A DNA stretch of 64,000 nt from assembly GCA_024742575.1 (NCBI GenBank), contig JANSYF010000005.1, positions 1 through 64,000 on the forward strand, read 5' to 3'. The notes below the pieces were generated by a model that searched no databases, was not told the DNA's origin, and saw only the letters and a list, made by a program, of their open reading frames with translations. Shown here piece by piece: positions 45,299-52,955 of this stretch; position 1 is the stretch's first letter, and each line of letters starts with the position of its first letter. The DNA is from Paracoccaceae bacterium (GTDB taxonomy: Bacteria; Pseudomonadota; Alphaproteobacteria; Rhodobacterales; Rhodobacteraceae). A program made the translations under genes and the position numbers.

Positions 45299-45403
45299 AT
45301 CTGCCTCCTGCTGGTTCCCAATAAAAAGGCGCAGGGATTCTCCGAGCGCCGTTTGTTCCATTGTCGTTTTAGAATGTGAGGCCAGCGGCGGCAACGGACG
45401 TAT

Positions 45404-45417
45404 TTGACGCAGATCAA
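45404..45417. promoter_or_regulatory. Candidate FNR/FnrL box upstream of ctaD
   Basis: TTGACGCAGATCAA (minus strand TTGATCTGCGTCAA) fits the FNR consensus TTGAT-N4-ATCAA with one mismatch. It lies about 106 bp upstream of the ctaD start, in the 268 bp gap after phoX. FnrL is known to control oxidase genes in Rhodobacteraceae; action here is inferred. Confidence 0.55.
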
Positions 45418-45512
45418 ACTTTATTGTCGCACTTTGGTCGGAGTTCTGAGCGCACGAAATGTCTGCCAACTAGAGCCAAGGCGCTGATTTCAATACGTTG
45501 TTCCTTAAAAAG

Positions 45513-45542
45513 AAAAACCCCGGACGCAAACTTACGTCCGGG
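45513..45542 (-). terminator. Intrinsic terminator after phoX
   Basis: CCCGGACG/CGTCCGGG stem with an 8-base loop, about 25 bp after the phoX stop on the minus strand, followed by GGTTTTTCTTTTT. A textbook intrinsic terminator. Confidence 0.9.
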
Positions 45543-45566
45543 ATTGTGTTTGATTAAGGATACGGA

Positions 45567-47495
45567 TCAGCCGACCAACCCACCGTCATCGCGAGTCACC
45601 GTGACAACTGCAGAGCGGGGCAGATTGCCTTCGCCATCCGGCCAGTTGCTGCCCGGGTGCTGGATACCGACGAACATAGTGCGGCGGTCGGTTGACCATG
45701 TCAGTCCAGTGACCTCACAGCCATTCGGGCCGGTCAAGAACCGTTCGATGCGACCAGTGACCGGATCACCAGCCAGCATCTGGTTGTTGCCCATTCCGGC
45801 AAAGTCGCCTTCGTTGTCATCATCGCCATCGGTTTGGATCCAAATCAAACCGGTGGAGTCGATCTGCATCCCATCCGGCGAATTGAACAGGTTGCCTGCG
45901 TTGATGTTCGCAGAACCAGCGTTCGGTCCTTCCGTGTGAACGGTCGGGTTTCCAGCCATCACATACAGATCCCACGAAAAGCCGTCTGCACCATGATCGC
46001 CGCCTTCCGGACGCCAGCGCACGATCTGACCGTAGCGGTTGGTCTCACGCGGGTTGACAGCATTTGTGGTCATCGGGTCACCGCCCGCATTGGTCCGCAC
46101 CGTGCCATTATCGTTCAACACACCGCGTCGCGAGTTGTTGGTCAGGCAGCAATAAGCTTCGGACGCGTTCGGATGCACAGCGATCCATTCGGGACGGTCC
46201 ATCGTGGTGGCACCGACCTTGGACGCTGCCATGCGGGTGAAGACAGCGATATGCGCCGCATCCATACCTGTTGTTGCGGGGGTCAGCGGAACCCAGCGAC
46301 CGGACATGTCGTCTTCGAACACCGCAACCGACAGCGTGCCGTCGACCAGCAGGGTCGAGGTGTCGCCGCCCGGCACATACACGTCATTGCTGACCCAACG
46401 ATACATGAACTCACCGCGTTCATCGTCGCCCATGTAGACCACAACGCGGCCATCGGCGGCGATGCCATAGGCGGCGTTTTCATGTTTGAAGCGGCCCAGA
46501 GCGGTGTGCTTGATCGGGGTCATATCCGGGTTGGCCGGGTCGATTTCTACGATGTAACCCGCGCGATGCGGCTCGTTCGGGTTAGTTGCGATGTCAAAAC
46601 GCGCGTCAAAGCCGTGGTAGTTATAACGACCCGCATCAACCTCTGTGCGCACGCCGTAGCGGCGGAACCCATCCATCACCATGGAATCGGCCGCAACTTC
46701 GGAAGCAGCACCGAAATAGCCGTTGAAATTTTCTTCGCACGTCAGGTACGTGCCCCACGGTGTCCGGCCAGACCCGCAGTTGTTGAACGTGCCCAGCGAT
46801 GCCATGCCGGTCGGATCGGCTTCGGTCTTGAGCAGATCATGACCGGCCGCCGGACCAGAAAAGGTCATCGGTGTATTGTGGTGGATGCGGCGGTTATAGG
46901 GGCTGTCGACAACGACATTCCAACCGTCATCGCCCTGCGCCAGTTCCATTACAGTCACACCCTGCAGATGCTGAAGGATGCGCACGTCATCAAGGCTGCC
47001 CGGCAGACCGTCTTCGCGGTGCGGCAGGTTGGTCTTGTTGTTGGTGTATTCGCTGTTCACAACAAGGATTTCGCGCCCGTCAACGTTGAACAGTTCCATG
47101 CCATCCGTGTTTTCGCCCATCACGCGGTCTGCGAATTCGACGGAAACGCCGGCGGCGGAATCATACGCGCCGTCCGCATCCGAAAAGAGCGGATCACCCC
47201 AACGCACCAGCGTTTTCCAGCTGTAGCCCTCGGGAACATGAATGGTGCCGTCAGTCTGTGCCGCGATTGGCGTGAACGGAAAGCGCGATGCAGGCTGCGC
47301 CATTGCGGTTGTGCCCTTGAGCATCCCTGCGCCCATGACAGCGGCACCCGAGCCGAATGCAAGCACACCGCCAAGGAAGCCACGGCGAGAAATCGCGCGG
47401 TCGACCACTTTGTCGAAATCATTGCCTTCGGGGCGCGGGTCGTTCAGTTCGTCCCATTCGTCTGCAGAAAGGTCGTGAATATCTTTGGGTGTCAT
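45567..47495 (-). CDS. phoX: PhoX-family alkaline phosphatase, Tat-exported
   Basis: A calcium/iron-dependent phosphomonoesterase that releases phosphate from organic phosphates in the periplasm or outside the cell, the main marine-bacterial alkaline phosphatase type. 642 aa. The Tat signal is at residues 35-65: SRRGFLGGVLAFGSGAAVMG, with AMAQP cleavage region. The DUF839/PhoX beta-propeller follows, with GTFNNCGSGRTPWGTYLTCEEN, quoted in part, GRFKHENAAYGIAADGRVVVYMGDDERGEF, PEWIAVHPNASEAYCCLTNNS and the C-terminal FLTGPNGCEVTGL. Regulated by the Pho box found 82 bp upstream, inside the end of lipB. Confidence 0.93.
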   Translation of the reverse strand: MTPKDIHDLSADEWDELNDPRPEGNDFDKVVDRAISRRGFLGGVLAFGSGAAVMGAGMLKGTTAMAQPASRFPFTPIAAQTDGTIHVPEGYSWKTLVRWGDPLFSDADGAYDSAAGVSVEFADRVMGENTDGMELFNVDGREILVVNSEYTNNKTNLPHREDGLPGSLDDVRILQHLQGVTVMELAQGDDGWNVVVDSPYNRRIHHNTPMTFSGPAAGHDLLKTEADPTGMASLGTFNNCGSGRTPWGTYLTCEENFNGYFGAASEVAADSMVMDGFRRYGVRTEVDAGRYNYHGFDARFDIATNPNEPHRAGYIVEIDPANPDMTPIKHTALGRFKHENAAYGIAADGRVVVYMGDDERGEFMYRWVSNDVYVPGGDTSTLLVDGTLSVAVFEDDMSGRWVPLTPATTGMDAAHIAVFTRMAASKVGATTMDRPEWIAVHPNASEAYCCLTNNSRRGVLNDNGTVRTNAGGDPMTTNAVNPRETNRYGQIVRWRPEGGDHGADGFSWDLYVMAGNPTVHTEGPNAGSANINAGNLFNSPDGMQIDSTGLIWIQTDGDDDNEGDFAGMGNNQMLAGDPVTGRIERFLTGPNGCEVTGLTWSTDRRTMFVGIQHPGSNWPDGEGNLPRSAVVTVTRDDGGLVG

Positions 47496-47564
47496 GATCC
47501 ATGTCCGATGATGATTGACTGAAGCCGGTAAACGGCGCCTTGCGCCGCACCGGTTGCAGGCAAT

Positions 47565-48263
47565 TCACCGGATTCGGGTATCAGTTCCGTGACAGGTTCG
47601 TGTCAGTTCTGCTGCATCGCCAAAAACACCGTCAAAGCTTTGCCGCAGCGCAACATCGACATCGTCCATCGTCACGGGCAACCCCAGATCCACCAGCGAT
47701 GTCACCCCGTATTGCGTGATCCCGCAGGGCACAATGCCATCAAAGTGGCTCAGGTCCGGTTCCACATTGATCGAGATACCATGAAAGCTCACCCATTTGC
47801 GCAGACGGATGCCGATGGCCGCGATCTTGTCTTCGGCGATTTTACCATCTGGTAAAAGTTTCTTGTCCGGCCGTTCGATCCATACCCCGACACGGCCATC
47901 ACGGATGTGGCCGGTCAACCCAAATTCGCCCAAGGTCGCAATCACCCAGCGTTCGAGGTCTTGTACGAAACAACGGACATCCCGCCCGCGCTTTCCGACG
48001 TCAAGCATGACATACACCACCCGCTGACCGGGTCCGTGATACGTATACTGACCGCCGCGTTTGCTGGGGAAAACCGGGAACCGGTCGGGGTCTTTCAGGT
48101 CTTCGACCTTTGCACTGGTCCCGGCGGTGTAGAGAGGCGGATGCTCGACGAGCCAAACCAACTCCTCCGCAGACCCCTCGGCAATCGCGGCCGCCCGCGT
48201 CTCCATAAAATCCACGGCTTCGTCGTAACCTGTCAACCCGTCAGTGATGCGCCATTCAACCAT
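47565..48263 (-). CDS. lipB: Octanoyl-[acyl-carrier-protein]:protein N-octanoyltransferase
   Basis: Transfers octanoate from ACP to lipoyl domains, the first step in lipoate attachment. 232 aa, normal length. Motifs: [37 protein letters not shown] (the RGG-x-x-T-x-HGPGQ core), and [20 protein letters not shown] with the catalytic lysine-containing region, then FDGIVPCGI with the catalytic cysteine. The start lies 7 bp after the LytTR gene stop, with no clear ribosome site, so it may depend on read-through. The last codons overlap the phoX Pho box. Confidence 0.94.
   Translation of the reverse strand: MVEWRITDGLTGYDEAVDFMETRAAAIAEGSAEELVWLVEHPPLYTAGTSAKVEDLKDPDRFPVFPSKRGGQYTYHGPGQRVVYVMLDVGKRGRDVRCFVQDLERWVIATLGEFGLTGHIRDGRVGVWIERPDKKLLPDGKIAEDKIAAIGIRLRKWVSFHGISINVEPDLSHFDGIVPCGITQYGVTSLVDLGLPVTMDDVDVALRQSFDGVFGDAAELTRTCHGTDTRIR
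47578..47606 (-). promoter_or_regulatory. Pho box upstream of phoX (three 11-bp-spaced half-sites)
   Basis: On the minus strand CTGACAC, CTGTCAC and CTGATAC occur at exact 11 bp steps (47600-47606, 47589-47595, 47578-47584), matching the PhoB half-site CTGTCAT with its 4-base spacer. The box ends 82 bp upstream of the phoX start and lies inside the 3' end of the lipB coding sequence. Confidence 0.82.
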
Positions 48264-48269
48264 AATTCG

Positions 48270-49049
48270 TCAGGGCAAAAGCCCAGCCTCTTTCAGTTTG
48301 GGAAGGTTCGCGCGGCTGACGGGAACGTCGATGCCGGTTTTCATATGCAATACCGCACGGTCTCCTAGGCGGCTGGCTTTGGCAACCTGATCGAAAGCGG
48401 CCCAGTGCGACCGGTGCACCTGGGCGCCGGTTGTATGTCCCACTTCGCGTATGGCGTCAGCAAGGCGCATCAAAAGCATTTCGTCTCCAAGGGTAGTTTG
48501 CACCCTGACATAATGGTCCTCCACCGACAGCGCCACCAGTGGCCCGCGTTTGTCAAAAGGCAGGCGGTCAAGAAGGGGCGGTGTCTGGACTGTCGTCTCA
48601 ACCGGAGCGGGATGTTGGCGAAGGTTGCGGTTGAACATGTCGATCACCGCCATAACGATGACCGAAATCGCGACGGTTGTAGCAACAAATGTCGGATAGT
48701 TCGTAAAACTGGGTAAGACACCAAAGACCGGGATATTCAATGCTGTGACAATTGCTGTCATCGCAATGCCTGTCAGGATTCCAGCAAGCAAAACAAGTGG
48801 GATGCGATGCTTTGGTGCAGTGGTGCGCGCAAGGATCGCGTAGCTGATCAGGTAGCCGCCGACATAACCCGAAACCACCAAGACCCCCCAATAGGCGGCG
48901 CGTTCCGGCAGGGACAGCGACTGAATCGTCCCAAACGGTCCCACCAATGCAAGAACCGCCGTAACGCCGGCAAGGGCTGTAATGGTCAACGGGTTCAGCA
49001 AATGCCGCCGCCATTCACGAAGCGCGAGTTGCAAAGCCGTGGATTTCAC
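48270..49049 (-). CDS. Membrane-anchored LytTR-domain transcriptional regulator
   Basis: 259 aa from GTG 49049 (AGGGA seven bases upstream); the track's much longer start crosses the divergent gene's promoter. Four hydrophobic segments occupy about residues 18-145 (PLTITALAGVTAVLALVGPF; AYWGVLVVSGYVGGYLISYA; IPLVLLAGILTGIAMTAIV; VATTVAISVIVMAVIDM). The C-terminal LytTR DNA-binding domain follows from about 165: LVALSVEDHYVRVQTTLGDEML, then VGHTTGAQVHRSHWAAFDQV. No sensor phosphorylation domain, so it is a one-component regulator with signal input through the membrane. Probably controls the divergent DUF2306 gene and itself. Confidence 0.85.
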   Translation of the reverse strand: MKSTALQLALREWRRHLLNPLTITALAGVTAVLALVGPFGTIQSLSLPERAAYWGVLVVSGYVGGYLISYAILARTTAPKHRIPLVLLAGILTGIAMTAIVTALNIPVFGVLPSFTNYPTFVATTVAISVIVMAVIDMFNRNLRQHPAPVETTVQTPPLLDRLPFDKRGPLVALSVEDHYVRVQTTLGDEMLLMRLADAIREVGHTTGAQVHRSHWAAFDQVAKASRLGDRAVLHMKTGIDVPVSRANLPKLKEAGLLP

Positions 49050-49097
49050 GAACGCATCCCTGTCACTGGCGCATCTCCTCTGGCTCGGTCGGTTTGC

Positions 49098-49118
49098 ATG
49101 CGGTGTTAGGTGCCGCAT
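49098..49118. promoter_or_regulatory. Inverted repeat between the LytTR and DUF2306 genes
   Basis: ATGCGG-N9-CCGCAT lies in the 95 bp gap between the two divergent starts. It is symmetric, whereas LytTR proteins usually bind direct repeats, so assigning it to the regulator is tentative. Confidence 0.35.
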
Positions 49119-49144
49119 CACATCCAAAACGACAAGAGGACGAC

Positions 49145-49642
49145 ATGACGCTAGACCCATTCCTGACCGCATCGCAACATCTGCAAGTGCACATGGTCTC
49201 TGCCATCCTTGGCCTGACACTTGGTCCCGTTGTTCTTTACAGGCACCGACGGGACAGGGTGCACAAAATCCTGGGCTATGTCTGGGTCGTGGCCATGGCG
49301 TCACTGGCGCTGTCGTCGTTCTGGATCGAAGCGTTCTGGAGCCCGTTCTACTTTGGCCCGTTGCACGGGTTCGCAGTGCTGACGCTTGTATCGCTCTGGA
49401 TGGGGGTGCGGCATGCGGTAAACCGTGATTTCGAGGCGCATCAGGCGGTCTTTCGCAGTCTCTATTCCAATGGCTTGATCATCGCAGGTGCGTTTACGTT
49501 CTTGCCCGGACGGTCGATCAACCGGATGATATTTGGCGATCTACCCGAGATGGGCTGGGCCGTAATCGCGGTTGTCCTGACCATCGTTGTGGTGCGTGCG
49601 TTGGGGCCGCGGGTCGGGGTCTGGCAGCGAACCTCGCAATAG
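49145..49642 (+). CDS. DUF2306 membrane protein
   Basis: 165 aa from ATG 49145 (GAGG upstream). Four transmembrane segments (about residues 13-30, 43-60, 68-85 and 130-150). Features of the DUF2306 family: the first-helix LQVHMVSAILGLTLGPVVL with a His, HRRDRVHKILGYVWV, GPLHGFAVLTL, and a late F-R-S-L-Y region (FEAHQAVFRSLYSNGLIIAG). Conserved His residues on several helices suggest haem or metal binding, unproved. Divergent from the membrane LytTR regulator. Confidence 0.8.
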   Translation: MTLDPFLTASQHLQVHMVSAILGLTLGPVVLYRHRRDRVHKILGYVWVVAMASLALSSFWIEAFWSPFYFGPLHGFAVLTLVSLWMGVRHAVNRDFEAHQAVFRSLYSNGLIIAGAFTFLPGRSINRMIFGDLPEMGWAVIAVVLTIVVVRALGPRVGVWQRTSQ

Positions 49643-49708
49643 TGCGAAATTTGTCCTTGCCCCCGATTGCGACCTTCGCTAATGAGCCGCCTACCATGTC
49701 AAGACAGT

Positions 49709-49794
49709 GCGGTCGTGGCGGAATGGTAGACGCGCAGCGTTGAGGTCGCTGTGGGGTAATACCCGTGAGAGTTCGAGTCTCTCCGACCGCACCA
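49709..49794 (+). tRNA. tRNA-Leu (anticodon GAG)
   Basis: The acceptor stem GCGGTCG pairs with CGACCGC, followed by discriminator A and an encoded CCA. The anticodon stem CAGCG/CGCTG encloses loop TTGAGGT with anticodon GAG (49742-49744), reading CUC and CUU. The long variable arm (GGGGTAATACCC region) and GTTCGAGTC T-loop identify a class II leucine tRNA of 86 bases. Confidence 0.95.
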
Positions 49795-49841
49795 TTTTCT
49801 GAACATCATCAATTCGCTGAAGGTTTGCAAACCAGAGTTTG

Positions 49842-50870
49842 CTACTTTGCAATTCGGGTGTTGAAGACACGCGCGGCCAATGGCGCACCCATGATGACCA
49901 CGAAAATCCGCAACACATGGTGCGCCACAACAAAAGCAACGTCGGCACCAACGATCAGTGCAAGCACCGTCAGTTCTGCCTGACCGCCGGGGGCAAAGGC
50001 GAGCAAGGTCTCCATACCGGGGGCAAAGCCCAGTCCGTAGATTGCCTCTACGAAAATCAGTGTGAGCACGATCAGAATTCCGCAAAAGCCCAATCCGGCT
50101 GCCAGATCCTTGCGAATCTCGGCCATCGTGATCCCGGCGTATTTGGTGCCGATCGTCATGCCGATAAAGAATTGCGCGGCCCAGATCGCCTCGGCGGGGG
50201 GGCGGTTGTGCAGCCCGCCTGCCAGCGTCAGCGCGGCTGTGACGATCAGGGGGCCAAGGATCGACGCCCCGAACAGGCCCACGCGTTTTGCCAGACGCCA
50301 GCCAGCGATGGCACAGACCGCCATAAGTAACAGCTCAACGGGGGGGATGCTGACAGCAGGTGCGCCGGGTGGGTTAGACAAATCCGCGTCCCAGATGCCA
50401 ATCAACAGAAAGGGAAGGGCAACCACGATCACCATCACCCGTGTCGCGTGGATCAGGCTAAGCGTGCGCACGTTGGCTCCGGCCTCTTCTCCAAAGACAA
50501 TCATATCCTGCAATCCGCCGGGCATGGTGGCGTAATAGGCCGTGGCGAAATCATACCCACACAAGCGCTGAAAATAGGGCACTCCGACCGCGCCTATCAC
50601 CGCAACCATGATCGGGACTAACAGAAGCGTCGGCCACATCGCAGGGAAGGTCCCCAGAACGGAGGGGGTGAGCGTTGCTCCGACAGCAACGCCCAGAACC
50701 GTCCGCATTGAATCATTAAGCAGCTTGATCCCGCGCATCTTGACCCCGGCAAGCGCGGTGGCAAGGCAGGCAAAGATCGGTCCCATCAGCCATGGCAGCG
50801 GCAGTTGCAGCAGCTTGAACAGCGCAACCCCAAGTCCGGCGATGGCAAAGGTGCGCAGAACCACAATCAC
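49842..50870 (-). CDS. AbrB-family membrane transporter
   Basis: 342 aa, about ten hydrophobic segments in two similar halves, the AbrB duplication family (COG3180; older name ammonia monooxygenase regulator). Each half begins with a LPLPWLMGPIFACLATAL-type segment, seen at residues 25-43, and again as LFGASILGPLIVTAALTLAG near residue 210. MPGGLQDMIVFGEEAGAN and LAFAPGGQAELTVLAL are the paired GG-Q-(D/E) motifs. The substrate is unknown. The GTG start overlaps the gntR stop by 3 bases (GTGA), so the two form an operon. Confidence 0.85.
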   Translation of the reverse strand: MIVVLRTFAIAGLGVALFKLLQLPLPWLMGPIFACLATALAGVKMRGIKLLNDSMRTVLGVAVGATLTPSVLGTFPAMWPTLLLVPIMVAVIGAVGVPYFQRLCGYDFATAYYATMPGGLQDMIVFGEEAGANVRTLSLIHATRVMVIVVALPFLLIGIWDADLSNPPGAPAVSIPPVELLLMAVCAIAGWRLAKRVGLFGASILGPLIVTAALTLAGGLHNRPPAEAIWAAQFFIGMTIGTKYAGITMAEIRKDLAAGLGFCGILIVLTLIFVEAIYGLGFAPGMETLLAFAPGGQAELTVLALIVGADVAFVVAHHVLRIFVVIMGAPLAARVFNTRIAK

Positions 50871-51508
50871 GCTGACATGCCTTTGAGTCGGTATCTAAGC
50901 GAGGTTTGCAGATGCGACTCGGCGGCATCCGCTGCTTTGTCGCCGTCGCGCTGGCGCAGGGCGGTGGTCACCTCGCCATGCTGGGATACGACGATGAGGA
51001 TGCGGTCAGGGTCGAGATATGTTGTCGGCCCCAGTAGGATCAGCGCGTTGTTGATCGCCTCGGCCGAAGTCAGCAGAAAACGATTACGGGCGGCACGGTA
51101 AAGCGCCTCGTGGAAATCCTGATTGATTGCAGCCCCCAAGGTGGGTGTGTTCTGCGCATCAAGGATACGGGCGTTCATGTCATCCAACGCGTCAAACTCG
51201 GCCTCGGATCCATGCTGTGCCGCCATACGGGCGGCGGTGCGTTCCAGCACGATCCGCATCTCGTAAAGTTCGACCACCTCGGTTTGGGATAGTTTTCGGA
51301 TCACCGCGCCAATTCGGGGGCGGTGTTCGACAATGCCGTTGTTTTCAAGCCTCCGCAGCGCTTCGCGCACGGGGGTGCGGGACAGGTTGAGCCGTTGGGC
51401 CACGTCTTCTTCACGTAGACGATCACCGGGGGCGAAGTCGCCACTGCGCAGCGCCTCTATGAGGCTGTCATAGGCGGCTTCACCGCTGGATTTCTTGGTG
51501 GTGCTCAT
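50867..51508 (-). CDS. GntR-family regulator (FCD) of the abrB operon
   Basis: 213 aa from the ATG at 51508. Winged helix: SGDFAPGDRLREEDVAQRLNLSRTPVREALRRLE, quoted in part as VAQRLNLSRTPVREALRRLE. The FCD domain has LYEMRIVLERTAARMAAQHG, DFHEALYRAARNRFL and the metal-site ESHLQTSLRYRL. It is the first gene of an operon with the AbrB-type transporter, which suggests it senses the transporter's substrate. A 9 bp-arm operator touches the start codon, pointing to autorepression. No strong Shine-Dalgarno is present outside the operator. Confidence 0.9.
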   Translation of the reverse strand: MSTTKKSSGEAAYDSLIEALRSGDFAPGDRLREEDVAQRLNLSRTPVREALRRLENNGIVEHRPRIGAVIRKLSQTEVVELYEMRIVLERTAARMAAQHGSEAEFDALDDMNARILDAQNTPTLGAAINQDFHEALYRAARNRFLLTSAEAINNALILLGPTTYLDPDRILIVVSQHGEVTTALRQRDGDKAADAAESHLQTSLRYRLKGMSA

Positions 51509-51530
51509 ATTGTATCCGTTTGGATACAAT
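51509..51530. promoter_or_regulatory. Operator palindrome at the gntR start
   Basis: ATTGTATCC and GGATACAAT form perfect 9 bp arms around GTTT, ending one base before the gntR start codon. GntR/FCD regulators bind such TTGTAT-type palindromes. It covers the ribosome-binding region, so binding would block transcription start or elongation at its own gene. Confidence 0.75.
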
Positions 51531-51578
51531 CTTGATACGCAGACCCCGTCGTCTTGTCAAACTCCACGTGCAAAAGGA

Positions 51579-51602
51579 AAACGCGCCCCAATGGGCGCGT
51601 TT
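51579..51602 (-). terminator. Intrinsic terminator after the small secreted-protein gene
   Basis: Stem AAACGCGCCC/GGGCGCGTTT with a 4-base loop, about 20 bp after the stop at 51620 on the minus strand, followed there by a T-rich stretch (TTTTCCTTTTG). It separates that gene from gntR. Confidence 0.82.
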
Positions 51603-51619
51603 ATTACAGCTTTCCCGCG

Positions 51620-51901
51620 TCAATCCGCTTGAGAAAGCTGGAAAGGTTGTGGCGCGAAATCATGTGTGTCCGCATGCTCCAAAGCACCAGCGTTTTGCAG
51701 TTCTTCATGTACCAGCAAAACTTTCATACCGTGCGACAGGTCAGAGCGGCCGTGGATGCCCCGGATCTTATCTCTGACATCGACGCCAAGTGTCACTGCG
51801 TTGAAATTCGTGACGTAGGTGCTGATCACCTCGGGCAGCGGTTCCGCAGCAAGGCTCAGGGGCGTCAGGGTCATCATCAGTGCAGCAATCAGTCGGGTCA
51901 T
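51620..51901 (-). CDS. Small exported protein of unknown function
   Basis: 93 aa. Residues 1-18 form a signal peptide (RLIAALMMTLTPLSLAAE). The mature 75 residues are mixed charge with no cysteines: VISTYVTNFNAVTLGVDVRDKI, then SHGMKVLLVHEELQNAGALEHADTHDF, quoted in part. No family recognised. Good terminator behind it. The 12-mer GTATCCGTTTGG, half of the gntR operator, lies 7 bp upstream of its ATG, so it may belong to the same regulon, or the two genes may share leader sequence. Confidence 0.65.
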   Translation of the reverse strand: MTRLIAALMMTLTPLSLAAEPLPEVISTYVTNFNAVTLGVDVRDKIRGIHGRSDLSHGMKVLLVHEELQNAGALEHADTHDFAPQPFQLSQAD

Positions 51902-51907
51902 GATCTG

Positions 51908-51919
51908 GTATCCGTTTGG
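51908..51919. promoter_or_regulatory. GntR operator half-site before the small exported gene
   Basis: GTATCCGTTTGG at 51908-51919 is identical to 51512-51523 inside the gntR operator, covering the left arm, the loop and two bases of the right arm. It lacks the rest of the right arm. It sits 7 bp before the ATG of the small exported gene. Confidence 0.45.
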
Positions 51920-51973
51920 CAGCGGTTCACCAAATCAACGATTGTCAGGCGCGAAAAGTTCCGCGCTGACGGC

Positions 51974-52909
51974 TTAGGGCAAAGCGCCGAGCCAAATCCA
52001 TGCAGTGACAACAGACAATGCGCTGGCCATCAATACTGAAGATGCTGCAACCCGGCGGGCGCGGCCATAGATGTTGGCAAAGACATAACAATTGACACCC
52101 GGTGCCATCGCTGCGGTTAGAACCGCGCTGCGAAACGCGCTGTCGTCAAGGTCGAATGCAGTTCCGAGGGTCCAAGTGATCGACGGATGCAGGACAAGGC
52201 TGATCGCGCAGACAAAAAGGATGATCCGAATATCCCCTTCGGGGCGATAGCGGTAGAGGACGCCACCCATAGCGAACAACGCCGCAGGCAGGGCGGTGCG
52301 TACCATCATGTCCAGCGCGTCTGTAAACGGTGCGGGCAGATTCACGTTGAACAGGTTAAATACCGCACCGATGGCGATGCCGATCACCAATGCGTTGCGG
52401 AACATGGCCTTGGCTACGATCACCGGCAGGTCGCGGTTCGGTTTTCCTGCGGCGCGGGCGCGTACGAACTCCATCACTGTGATGCCTAGCCCGTAGCAAA
52501 ACGGCGAATGCAGCGCGATGATGGCGTAATTGGCTGAAAGCGAGTCCGGACCGTAGGCGCGTTCTGTGATCGCGAGACCCAACAGCACCGAGTTGGCAAA
52601 GAGGCAAGTAAATCCGATAGCAACGGAATCTTCCCAATCCCGCTTGAACAGGTAGCGGGCACCAAAAAGGCCGACGATAAAACAGCTTAACGATCCGGAG
52701 TAAAAGCTGATGAGCAGCGGCAGCGAAAAGCTGTCATCAAGGTCAAGAGTCCAGATCGCCCGAAACAGAAGACAGGGGATCGCGACGTTCTGGGTAAAGG
52801 ACATCAGCCCGTCGATAGAAGCTGCAGACAGCAATCCCCGCCAAGCCACGAGATAGCCGAACCCGATCACCAGAAAGACCGGCAGAATGATGTCGAGAAG
52901 CGCCTGCAT
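51974..52909 (-). CDS. AEC-family transporter
   Basis: 311 aa inner-membrane protein with about ten hydrophobic segments, from the auxin efflux carrier-like family of bacterial anion/carboxylate transporters. Typical features: ILPVFLVIGFGYLVAWRGLL at the start, FTQNVAIPCLLFRAIW, the middle NSVLLGLAITERAYG, and the second-half AALFAMGGVLYRYRP and VLTAAMAPGVNCYVFANIYG blocks. Substrate unknown; relatives move malonate, malate or amino-acid derivatives. Free-standing, upstream of the MBL/tatD gene row in sequence order but transcribed after it. Confidence 0.85.
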   Translation of the reverse strand: MQALLDIILPVFLVIGFGYLVAWRGLLSAASIDGLMSFTQNVAIPCLLFRAIWTLDLDDSFSLPLLISFYSGSLSCFIVGLFGARYLFKRDWEDSVAIGFTCLFANSVLLGLAITERAYGPDSLSANYAIIALHSPFCYGLGITVMEFVRARAAGKPNRDLPVIVAKAMFRNALVIGIAIGAVFNLFNVNLPAPFTDALDMMVRTALPAALFAMGGVLYRYRPEGDIRIILFVCAISLVLHPSITWTLGTAFDLDDSAFRSAVLTAAMAPGVNCYVFANIYGRARRVAASSVLMASALSVVTAWIWLGALP

Positions 52910-52955
52910 CAGCCGCGCATCCGTTCGGTTCGCCCGCCGTATCGTACGGTCAGCG

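Noticed and set aside
45834-47522. Plus-strand ORF of 562 aa over phoX
   Set aside because: Antisense to a well-supported PhoX protein with Tat signal, terminator and Pho box; the His/Arg-rich composition is typical of a shadow frame in high-GC DNA.
49699-50085. Minus-strand ORF over tRNA-Leu
   Set aside because: It overlaps a complete tRNA gene and the end of the abrB-type gene, and shows no domain.
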